Assembly (NCBI GenBank): GCA_033851265.1
Contig: JAWWOW010000014.1
Location: 1 to 22,728, forward strand
Direction of reading: 5' to 3'
DNA length: 22,728 nt
From: JAWWOW01 sp033851265
GTDB taxonomy: Bacteria > Actinomycetota > Actinomycetes > JAWWOW01
This document shows, one piece after another, positions 13,510-20,582 of the stretch (its first letter is position 1; each line of letters opens with the position of its first letter). Under the pieces are notes generated by a model. The model worked only from the letters and a program-made list of their open reading frames with translations. It made no database searches and was not told where the DNA came from. The position numbers and the translations under genes are program-made.

Positions 13510-14593
13510 GCCGCCCCACTGCGGCGGCGACCCGCTCGTCCGTGGCCGTCAACGCGACGCGGACGTGGTTGGCGCCAGCCGCGCCGTAGAAGTCACCCGG
13601 TGCCGTGAGAATGCCCAGCTCGGCCAACGACGCGACCGTTTCTCGACCGGGTTCGCCACGCGTTACCCAGAGATAGAGACCAGCCTCGGAGTGATCGACG
13701 GTGAAGCCAGCAGCCGTGAATGCCTCGCGCAGGGCGTCACGGCGAGAGGCGTAACGGGTGCGCTGCTCCGCGACATGTGCATCGTCATCGAGCGCCGCGA
13801 CCATCGCCACTTGCACGGGGGCGGGAACGATGAGCCCGAGGTGCTTGCGGACTTCGAGCAACCGGTTGACCAGCGCCGCGTCACCCGCGACGAACGCGGC
13901 CCGATAACCAGCGAGGTTCGACCGCTTCGACAGCGAGTGCAGCGCGAGGATTCCGTCGTGCGAACCCCCGCATACGTCAGGGTGCAGCATCGAGACCGCG
14001 TTGGAGTCCCAGCCGAAGTCGAGGTAGCACTCGTCACTCGCGACCGCCGCGCCGCGCTCACGTGCCCATGCGACGACCTTGGCGAGATGCTCAGGCGGGA
14101 GAACGCGTCCATGCGGGTTGGCCGGTGAGTTGACCCAAACCAGCCGAACGTTGGCGGGCCCGACTGCCGTGAGCGAGTCAGTGGCGATCGTCTCAGCGTT
14201 GGCCACCCGCGCACCGACGGCGTACGTCGGGTAAGCCAGTGCTGGTACGACGACGACGTCGCCCGCTCCGAGCCCGAGCAGCGATGGCAGCAGCGCAACG
14301 AGCTCCTTCGAGCCGATGCTGGGAATCACTGCATCCGGCGACAAGTCACGGACGCCGTGACGGCGCTCGAGCATGCGGATGACCGCGGCGCACAGGTCGG
14401 CGCTGCCCGCGGTCGCGGGGTAACCGGGTGCATTGGTGGCAGTGGCCAACGCCGCTGCGATGACCGGCGGCGTTGGGTCAACCGGAGTGCCGACCGACAG
14501 GTCGACGATGCCGTCAGGGTGAGCGCCGGCGATAGCCGCCGCGTCAGCGATCGTGTCCCACGGGAACGTGGGCAGCCGCTCCAGCAGGGTCAG
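13496..14593 (-). CDS. dapC: N-succinyldiaminopimelate aminotransferase, actinobacterial type, probable CTG start
   Basis: This fold-type I PLP enzyme of about 365 residues would convert N-succinyl-2-amino-6-ketopimelate and glutamate to succinyl-diaminopimelate. It shows LPTFPWDTIADA...DGIVDLSVGTPVDP near the start, NSPANPHG (155-162), SDECYLDFGW (186-195) and the PLP lysine K223 in HSLSKRSNLAGYR. The family begins just before FPWDTL. The frame has no ATG, GTG or TTG there; the only standard start lies at 14728, deep in fdxA. CTG 14591-14593 overlaps the ferredoxin TGA as CTGA and yields the expected N-terminus, so I place the start there. Rv1177-Rv1178 show the same gene pair. Confidence 0.85.
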   Translation of the reverse strand: MTLLERLPTFPWDTIADAAAIAGAHPDGIVDLSVGTPVDPTPPVIAAALATATNAPGYPATAGSADLCAAVIRMLERRHGVRDLSPDAVIPSIGSKELVALLPSLLGLGAGDVVVVPALAYPTYAVGARVANAETIATDSLTAVGPANVRLVWVNSPANPHGRVLPPEHLAKVVAWARERGAAVASDECYLDFGWDSNAVSMLHPDVCGGSHDGILALHSLSKRSNLAGYRAAFVAGDAALVNRLLEVRKHLGLIVPAPVQVAMVAALDDDAHVAEQRTRYASRRDALREAFTAAGFTVDHSEAGLYLWVTRGEPGRETVASLAELGILTAPGDFYGAAGANHVRVALTATDERVAAAVGRLTPG

Positions 14594-14919
14594 GCTTCGT
14601 CGTGTTCTTGTGGCGGCAACGCGGCCACGAGTGGATGATCCTTGTCGATCTTGCCGACCTTGGACGCGCCTCCGGGAGAGCCAAGGTCTTCGAAGAACTC
14701 GACGTTGGCCTTGTAGTAGTCCTTCCACTGGTCCGGAACGTCGTCCTCGTAGTAGATCGCCTCTACGGGGCAGACCGGCTCGCAGGCACCACAGTCAACG
14801 CACTCGTCGGGATGGATGTAGAGCATCCGCTTGCCCTCGTAGATGCAGTCAACGGGGCATTCCTCAATGCACGCCTTGTCGAGAAGATCGACACATGGCT
14901 GCGCGATGATGTAGGTCAC
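14590..14919 (-). CDS. fdxA: 7Fe ferredoxin ([3Fe-4S][4Fe-4S])
   Basis: The 109-residue electron carrier has C9, C17 and C50 for the [3Fe-4S] cluster and C21, C40, C43 and C46 for the [4Fe-4S] cluster, plus a free C25. These positions are each one more than in Azotobacter ferredoxin I, so ligands and spacing are complete. An acidic tail (DDVPDQWKDYY...) follows, as in actinobacterial FdxA/FdxC. It could serve cytochromes P450 or other oxidoreductases; no partner is adjacent. The start is GTG 14917-14919 with AAGGAGG ten bases upstream; the open frame reaches 15033, but that part crosses the divergent GNAT start and has no family match. It is coupled to dapC. Confidence 0.95.
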   Translation of the reverse strand: MTYIIAQPCVDLLDKACIEECPVDCIYEGKRMLYIHPDECVDCGACEPVCPVEAIYYEDDVPDQWKDYYKANVEFFEDLGSPGGASKVGKIDKDHPLVAALPPQEHDEA

Positions 14920-14929
14920 GGGACGGCTT

Positions 14930-14936
14930 CCTCCTT
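14930..14936 (-). promoter_or_regulatory. Strong Shine-Dalgarno (AAGGAGG) of fdxA
   Basis: A full anti-16S match on the minus strand, ten bases before GTG 14919. It decides the short ferredoxin start over the upstream in-frame ATG. Confidence 0.8.
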
Positions 14937-14992
14937 GTATCCGTCCCCAGTATCGCCGATCGGTCCGGCCAGCGTTCTGCAGGGGGAGCCCG

Positions 14993-15943
14993 ATGGTGTC
15001 GCTTGGTCCGAACGACGTGGGCTCTCGCATCACCGTTCGGGTGCGCGTCGGCCCGGCGGACCAGCCGATCTACATCGATGCCGTCGGTGAGCTGATGGCC
15101 TACGACGACACCGGCATCGTCGTACGCCGGCGCGGCGGACGCCAACTCTCGGTCGCTCACGCCGACGTGCTCGCCGGACATGTAGTGCCGCCGCGGTCTG
15201 ACGCGGCGGGGCGGGTGTCGGATGCCGACGTCGAGGCCATCGCGGCGCGCGGTTGGCGTGGCCGCGAGACGCGACCGATCGGCGGCTGGCTGCTGCGAGC
15301 AGCCGGCGGCTGGACGGGGCGGGCCAACTCGGTCCTCGCGCTCGGCGATCCCGATGTCCCCTTGGACGAGGCGCTCGCGCGGGTCATCGAGTGGTACGCC
15401 GAGCGCGACCTGGCGGCGCGGTTCCAGCTACCCCTCCCGTTGCGCGCGGAGCTCGACGAAGCGCTCGCAGCCCGGGGGTGGACGGCGTACAACCCGACCC
15501 TGTTCTTGACCAGCGACCTCGGCCCGGTACGGCGCGCGCTGCCGCCCGCGGAAGGCGTGCAGTTCGCGACGACGCCCTCCGACGAGTGGTTGGCGGCCTA
15601 CCACTATCGCGGCGGCTCGCTGCCGGCGATCGCGCGCGATGTGATGGTGGATGCCGACCAGCCCGGCTTCGCATCGATTGTCGATGACGGAGCCGTCGTC
15701 GCGATCGGACGGGCCGTGGTTGACGAGCGCTGGTGCGGTTTCACTGCGCTTGAGGTGGTGGAGTCGCATCGCCGCCGTGGCCTCGCCCGGCTGGTGCTCC
15801 GCGGGCTGCTCGACTGGGCAACCGGGCTCGGCGCCCGACACATCTATCTGCAAGTAGCCGAAGACAACGTCGCGGCGATCGAGCTGTATCGACAGCTCGG
15901 CTTCAGCGTGCACCACCGCTACCACTACCGCTTGCAGCCCTAG
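14993..15943 (+). CDS. GNAT-family N-acetyltransferase with N-terminal SH3-like domain
   Basis: The 316-residue protein begins with a beta-rich domain of about 65 residues (GSRITVRVRV...DAVGELMAYDDTGIVVRRR). A degenerate segment follows, then a C-terminal GNAT domain. The acetyl-CoA loop is VVESHRRRGLARLVLRGLLDW, and LQVAEDNVAAIELYRQLGF is the classical GNAT finish. The arrangement resembles the M. tuberculosis Rv0428c family as I remember it; the acceptor substrate is unknown. AGGGGGAG four bases upstream supports ATG 14993. It is divergent from fdxA, with a 73-base gap, and its stop TAG is the first half of the TAGGCT hexamer before cysS. Confidence 0.88.
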   Translation: MVSLGPNDVGSRITVRVRVGPADQPIYIDAVGELMAYDDTGIVVRRRGGRQLSVAHADVLAGHVVPPRSDAAGRVSDADVEAIAARGWRGRETRPIGGWLLRAAGGWTGRANSVLALGDPDVPLDEALARVIEWYAERDLAARFQLPLPLRAELDEALAARGWTAYNPTLFLTSDLGPVRRALPPAEGVQFATTPSDEWLAAYHYRGGSLPAIARDVMVDADQPGFASIVDDGAVVAIGRAVVDERWCGFTALEVVESHRRRGLARLVLRGLLDWATGLGARHIYLQVAEDNVAAIELYRQLGFSVHHRYHYRLQP

Positions 15944-15946
15944 GCT
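15941..15946 (+). promoter_or_regulatory. Putative leaderless -10 (TAGGCT) of cysS
   Basis: TAGGCT, whose first three bases are the stop codon of the GNAT gene, ends nine bases before the cysS ATG. No Shine-Dalgarno sequence lies between. It is the same hexamer as before glgC and dapD. Confidence 0.38.
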
Positions 15947-15955
15947 GGTTCACCC

Positions 15956-17371
15956 ATGCGCCTCTACGACACTCGGACCCGCAAGGTCGAGGAAATCCAC
16001 CCGGCGACGCCGCGGCTGTTGCGGCTCTATGCGTGCGGCCCGACCGTCTACCGGTACGCCCATGTCGGCAACTACCGGACGTTCTTGTTGTCTGATCTGA
16101 TCCGCCGCGTCGCAGATGTGGTGCACGGCTGGCAGGTGCGCGTCGTACAGAACATCACAGATGTCGGACACCTCGCCGACGACGCGGACATCGACCCGAG
16201 TGGTGAAGACAAGGTGCTCGCCGCGGCACGCGCCGAAGGTAAGTCGTCGTACGACATTGCCCGTTTCTACGAGGACGACTTCCACGCGAATCTCGCGGCG
16301 TTGAACATTCATCCCGCCGAAGAGCATCCGCGCGCGACCGAGTGGATCGGCTCCATGCTCGAGCTCATCGGCAAACTCATCGAGTTGGGCTATGCCTACG
16401 TCGGCACTGACGGCACCGTCTTCTTCGACGCGCAGTCGTTCGAGTCGTACGGCGCGCTGTCGGGCAACCGGTTGGACGACCTGCGCCCTGGTCATCGCGA
16501 AGACGTCGAGAAACTGACTGCGGGCAAGCGCTTTCATGCTGACTGGGCGCTCTGGAAACCTGCCGCAGGCAAGCGAGAGATGGTCTGGGATTCGCCGTGG
16601 GGACCGGGTTTCCCGGGGTGGCACACGGAGTGCTCGGCGATGTCGTTGGACCTGCTCGGCGATGTCATCGACATCCACACGGGCGGCATCGATCTGCGTT
16701 TCCCGCACCATGAGGACGAACGCGCGCAGTCCAACGCGCTGGTCGGCCATGAAGTCGTGCAGCACTGGGTGCATGGTGAGCATCTGCTCAACGAGGGTCG
16801 CAAGATGGCCAAGTCGACGGGCAACGTCGTACTCGTCTCCGACGTCGTCCAGCGTGGCTACGACCCGTTGGCGTTGCGGTTGTTCTTCCTGAGTGGGCGC
16901 TATCGCCAGCAGCTGAACTTGACCGACGAGGCCCTCGCCGCAGCGGACAAACGGCTTCGGCGTTGGCGCTCCCGTGTTGCGCAATGGGCCGAGGCGCCGT
17001 CCAAGCCGATGTGCGCCGGCTACCTCGAACGGATCTACGGCGCCGTGGACGATGACCTCGACACACCGACCGCCCTGGTCGCACTCGGCGAACTCGAGAA
17101 GGACGACACGGTGCCGCCGGGATCAAAGTTCGAGACATTCGCTCATGTTGACCGCTTGCTGGGGCTCGACCTGGCGCGCGAGATCGGCAAAGCACCAGAA
17201 GTCCCGGTACTCCCGCCGGGCGCGCAGCCACTGCTCGACGGTCGAGACGCAGCCCGGGCGGAAAAAGACTGGGCGGCGAGCGACGCATTACGCGCCGAGC
17301 TCGCCACCCTCGGTGTCGAGGTGACCGACACCGCCGACGGTCAGACCTGGACGGTCACTCCCCCTCGCTAG
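15956..17371 (+). CDS. cysS: Cysteinyl-tRNA synthetase, divergent (KMAKS) form
   Basis: This 471-residue class Ia aminoacyl-tRNA synthetase charges tRNA-Cys. The zinc ligands C27, C226, H251 and E255 keep the spacing of E. coli CysRS (25 and 4 residues between the last three). The HIGH motif reads HVGN (36-39) and the KMSKS loop reads KMAKS (283-287, then TGN). A DALR-type anticodon-binding region (DDDLDTPTALVAL) and the GVEVTDTADGQTW end are present. It differs much from my memory of the mycobacterial main CysS and is not MshC, which is shorter. It may be the main enzyme of this lineage or a second copy. It converges on the response regulator with one base between stops. Confidence 0.93.
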   Translation: MRLYDTRTRKVEEIHPATPRLLRLYACGPTVYRYAHVGNYRTFLLSDLIRRVADVVHGWQVRVVQNITDVGHLADDADIDPSGEDKVLAAARAEGKSSYDIARFYEDDFHANLAALNIHPAEEHPRATEWIGSMLELIGKLIELGYAYVGTDGTVFFDAQSFESYGALSGNRLDDLRPGHREDVEKLTAGKRFHADWALWKPAAGKREMVWDSPWGPGFPGWHTECSAMSLDLLGDVIDIHTGGIDLRFPHHEDERAQSNALVGHEVVQHWVHGEHLLNEGRKMAKSTGNVVLVSDVVQRGYDPLALRLFFLSGRYRQQLNLTDEALAAADKRLRRWRSRVAQWAEAPSKPMCAGYLERIYGAVDDDLDTPTALVALGELEKDDTVPPGSKFETFAHVDRLLGLDLAREIGKAPEVPVLPPGAQPLLDGRDAARAEKDWAASDALRAELATLGVEVTDTADGQTWTVTPPR

Positions 17372-17372
17372 G

Positions 17373-18335
17373 TCAGGGAGTGCGTGCGCCAGCCAGCCGA
17401 GCGTTGTCGACGACGATCGCCGCCGGGCCTTCAATCAGTCGCAACGTGGCGAGAGCAGTCTCACCGAACGCGTTCTTTGTTGCGCTCGACAGCGCCATCA
17501 TGCCGACGACGCGGCCACCGTGCCCGCGTAGCGGCATCGACAGGAAGGTCGACATGCGACCTTCCTCCTCGACACCGAGCAAGCCGTCTGGGTCCGCAAC
17601 GCGCGCATCGAGCTCTGCGGTCGTGAAGGTGACACCGGTCGTGTTGGTGACGGCATCGACCGCCGAGTTCAGAAACTCAGAGAAGTGGGCCTGCGAGCAC
17701 TCGCGAGCCACCGAGACGTACGCCGTGCGCTCTTCGACGAGCATCACCGAGGCGAGGTCGTAGTCCACGAAGCGGCGGAGCAACCCGAGAACCTCAGCCA
17801 CCGTCATCTCGAACCCATGCGTCGTCGCTGCGATGGAGGTCACTTCGGCGGCGACCGACGTCTCGAACAACTTGCGGTCGAGCAAGTCGCAGACGCGGGA
17901 GAGGACGTCGTTCTCGTTCAACTCGACGGTGTCAGGGCGGAGCGGCGGACGACCGTCACGTGCCGCGGTGGCTGCGTCGATGACCTCCGCGACCGCGGCG
18001 GTGAGGTCAGGTGCCTCGAAATCCTTGGTGAGATACCGGTCGGCGCCGGTCTGCGCGCCCCAATAGCGGTCACTCGCAGCGTCGAGTGACGTCAGCAAGA
18101 TGACGGGGATGTCGGCGGTCTGCCAGTCGTCCTTCAGCAGGCGGGCGGCGACGTAGCCGGACACGCGTGGCATCTGCACGTCGAGGATCACGACGTCGGG
18201 TTGCGTGCGGAACACCGCCTGGACGGCTTCGACACCGTCTTCGGCTTGCACGACCTCGTGCCCGTCTTTGGTCAACACCGACGAGACGATGCGACGCAGC
18301 GTCGGGCTGTCGTCGGCGATCACAACGGTTGCCAT
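17373..18335 (-). CDS. Response regulator: receiver domain fused to GAF domain
   Basis: The 320-residue protein opens with a receiver domain: D8-D9 acidic pocket, phosphoacceptor D52 in VILDVQMP, T82 and K104. A GAF-like domain spans about 155-315 (AATTHGFEMTVAEVLGLLRRFVDYDLASVML...LSMPLRGHGGRVVGMMAL). There is no DNA-binding, kinase or cyclase output, so phosphorylation probably changes ligand binding or protein contacts. ATG 18333-18335 follows AGAGGT and starts the ATVVIADDS receiver strand; the GTG 57 bases upstream overlaps cheA and was rejected. It begins 25 bases past the cheA stop and is the last gene of the chemosensory operon, so it is the likely phosphoryl target of that kinase. 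Confidence 0.9.
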   Translation of the reverse strand: MATVVIADDSPTLRRIVSSVLTKDGHEVVQAEDGVEAVQAVFRTQPDVVILDVQMPRVSGYVAARLLKDDWQTADIPVILLTSLDAASDRYWGAQTGADRYLTKDFEAPDLTAAVAEVIDAATAARDGRPPLRPDTVELNENDVLSRVCDLLDRKLFETSVAAEVTSIAATTHGFEMTVAEVLGLLRRFVDYDLASVMLVEERTAYVSVARECSQAHFSEFLNSAVDAVTNTTGVTFTTAELDARVADPDGLLGVEEEGRMSTFLSMPLRGHGGRVVGMMALSSATKNAFGETALATLRLIEGPAAIVVDNARLAGARTP

Positions 18336-18360
18336 GTCTACCTCTTGAAGTCCTTCTCGG

Positions 18361-20562
18361 TTACCGGCCGACCAGGCGCCGGACGGTGTCAACGAGTTCC
18401 TGCTGGTCGAAATCGTGCTTCAACAGGTACGCACTGGCACCCGCTTCCAATCCCGCCCGGCGATCTGCTTCATCACCGCGGCTAGTCATGATGATGACGG
18501 GCACCTGCTCCCATCCGCGGGTCATTCGGATGGTTCGGGTCAAGGTGAACCCGTCCATTCCGGGCATCTCGACGTCTGACAGCACGAGATCGACCGGATC
18601 CTCACGGAGCCGGGCCGCACCATCGAGGCCGTCAACGCACGTGATGACGTCGAAACCAGCGCCTTCCAGGATCGCGCGTTCCAGCTCGCGTACGCCGACC
18701 GAGTCTTCGACGACCAGCACCTTGGGACGACGCGCTCCGGCGACCGGCTCACGCTGCTCAGGGATGGCCGCACCGGACAACACCGGTGAGTTGGTGACGC
18801 GGATCGCGAGCTCGCGCAGGTCGACCAGACAGACGACGGAGCCATCGCCGTCGATGGTGGCCCCGGTCACGAGTGGTAGGCGTCCGAGGAACGGACCGAG
18901 GTCTTTGACGACGAGCTCGAGCTCGCCCTCGAGGCGATCGACCGCCCAAGCGAGCTGCTCGCCGGTCGCAGTGTGCCGTACGAGAACGGCGGCCTTGGGA
19001 CTGCGTTCGCCGAACACCGCGAGTGCCTCACCGAGGTCGAGCAACGGAATCGACGAACCGTGCCGCACGAGCACCGTCGCGCCAGCAAGCGTGTGTACCT
19101 GGACATCGCGCAAGCTCACCGATTCGACAACGGCGGGGACGGGCACGGCGTACCGCTCGTCACCCACCCTCGCGACGAGGCAACGGATGACGCCGAGCGT
19201 CAGGGGCAACGTCACCGCAAACGTGGTGCCTTGGCCCGGCTCGGTACGGATCTCCACTGCCCCACCGAGGTCTTCGACTGCCGTGTGTACGACGTCGAGG
19301 CCAACACCGCGACCAGATGTCTCGGTGACGGTCTCGGCCGTCGACATCGCCGGCGCGAATAGCAATGCAAGCAATGGTCCGCCGGACAACGTCGAATCGG
19401 GCGGGAGCAGGCCGCGCGCAATGGCAATCCGGCGTACCGCATCGGTGTCGATTCCGCGACCGTCATCGCTGACTTCGAGGACAACCGTTCCACCAGCACT
19501 GCGCGCACTTACCGTCACCGTTGCCTCTTGTGGCTTGCCCGCGGCGACGCGTTCGGCCGGCAGTTCACAGCCGTGGTCGACCGCGTTGATGACGAGGTGC
19601 TTCAACGCATCGGCCACACCGTCAAGAACCTGCTTGTCGAGCTCAACCTCTGCGCCATCGGAGACAAAGCGCACGTCCTTGCCCGTTGCACTGGCCACGT
19701 CGCGAACGAGGCGGGGGAACGCCGCGAGTACGCGACGGACCGGCACCATTGCCAAACCCATCGCGCCGTCGCGCACCTGTGCGACCCGGCTGCGCGAGTC
19801 CTCGGCGATTTCGCGAAGCTCGCGGCCGGCAGCGACGAGCTCGTCGCCTCCGGATAGCAAACGATTCAGGGCCAACGCGATGTCGTCGGGCAGCGCAGTT
19901 GTGTCGTGGTTGGCACTCACTTCCCGGAGCAACTTCAACCAGCGGCCGTGTTCGGCGGTCACGGTTGCGATCGAGACTGCGGCCTGTTCGACGCGGCGCG
20001 CGTCGAGCTCTGCTTCACCGACCGTGTCGAGCAAGTCATAGACCTTGTGCGCTGCTACGCGCACCGACTCAGTGCGCACGCGTTGGCGGTCGCCCTCGAC
20101 CTCGGCTTCCGGTTCATCGTCGTCGGCTGCCGCTGCCGGTGCGAGAGGTACGACGAAGGTCTCGCCGGCTAGTGCGGCCTGCAGGGCCTCGACGTAGACC
20201 GGGAGCATCGCCTCGGCCGCCGTCTCATCGGCTCCGTCGCCGGCCTGGGCGACCGCGGCGCCGATCGCGTCGCTGCTGGCCAGCAGCAGGTCGACGAGCT
20301 CACGTTTGACCGTGATGCGGCTGTCGCGCAGAGCGCCGAGGAGGTCTTCGCAGGCGTGGGCAACCTGGAGGACACCGTCGAGGCCGAGCATACGGGCGCT
20401 GCCCTTGACCGTGTGGGCGTCCCTGAACAGCACCGTGACGAGCTGGCGTGGGGAGGGGTGGTCCTCCAATTGGAGCAATCCAGCGGACAGCGACGCGAGC
20501 CGCTCGTCGACCTCAGCCCGAAAGGTCGCGAGCAGCTCCGGGTCGTCCGCCCAGCCCGCCAT
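18361..20562 (-). CDS. cheA: Hybrid CheA-type histidine kinase with CheW and C-terminal receiver domains
   Basis: The single 733-residue chain contains a whole signalling unit. It has an Hpt domain with phospho-histidine H50 in FRDAHTVKGSARMLG, a short acidic linker at about 143-165 where the CheY-binding P2 domain would be, and a dimerization region at about 165-285. The ATPase domain has the N box at N326, DDGRG at 366-370 and GRGVGLD at 417-423. A CheW-like domain spans about 455-590, and a receiver at 613-733 has D620, phosphoacceptor D663, T693 and K715. This layout recalls FrzE-like and other non-flagellar CheA hybrids. ATG 20560-20562 follows GAGGA. It lies 20 bases after the chemoreceptor gene and 25 before the receiver-GAF gene. 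Confidence 0.95.
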   Translation of the reverse strand: MAGWADDPELLATFRAEVDERLASLSAGLLQLEDHPSPRQLVTVLFRDAHTVKGSARMLGLDGVLQVAHACEDLLGALRDSRITVKRELVDLLLASSDAIGAAVAQAGDGADETAAEAMLPVYVEALQAALAGETFVVPLAPAAAADDDEPEAEVEGDRQRVRTESVRVAAHKVYDLLDTVGEAELDARRVEQAAVSIATVTAEHGRWLKLLREVSANHDTTALPDDIALALNRLLSGGDELVAAGRELREIAEDSRSRVAQVRDGAMGLAMVPVRRVLAAFPRLVRDVASATGKDVRFVSDGAEVELDKQVLDGVADALKHLVINAVDHGCELPAERVAAGKPQEATVTVSARSAGGTVVLEVSDDGRGIDTDAVRRIAIARGLLPPDSTLSGGPLLALLFAPAMSTAETVTETSGRGVGLDVVHTAVEDLGGAVEIRTEPGQGTTFAVTLPLTLGVIRCLVARVGDERYAVPVPAVVESVSLRDVQVHTLAGATVLVRHGSSIPLLDLGEALAVFGERSPKAAVLVRHTATGEQLAWAVDRLEGELELVVKDLGPFLGRLPLVTGATIDGDGSVVCLVDLRELAIRVTNSPVLSGAAIPEQREPVAGARRPKVLVVEDSVGVRELERAILEGAGFDVITCVDGLDGAARLREDPVDLVLSDVEMPGMDGFTLTRTIRMTRGWEQVPVIIMTSRGDEADRRAGLEAGASAYLLKHDFDQQELVDTVRRLVGR

Positions 20563-20582
20563 TAGAAAGTCCTCGACATCCC

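Noticed and set aside
14594..14728. Longer dapC starting at ATG 14728
   Set aside because: The added 45 residues lie wholly inside fdxA in another frame, are Arg/Gln-rich, and have no counterpart in the family.
14920..15033. Longer ferredoxin starting at ATG 15033
   Set aside because: The extension crosses the divergent GNAT start and is not ferredoxin-like; the Shine-Dalgarno AAGGAGG points to GTG 14919.
15950..16984. A 344-codon minus frame opposite cysS
   Set aside because: It is a shadow of the cysS reading frame; the zinc and KMAKS motifs prove the plus strand.
18167..20041. A 624-codon open frame on the plus strand opposite cheA
   Set aside because: It is rich in Ser, Arg and Thr with no domain pattern, and it mirrors the strongly supported cheA codons. 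High GC makes long antisense frames common.
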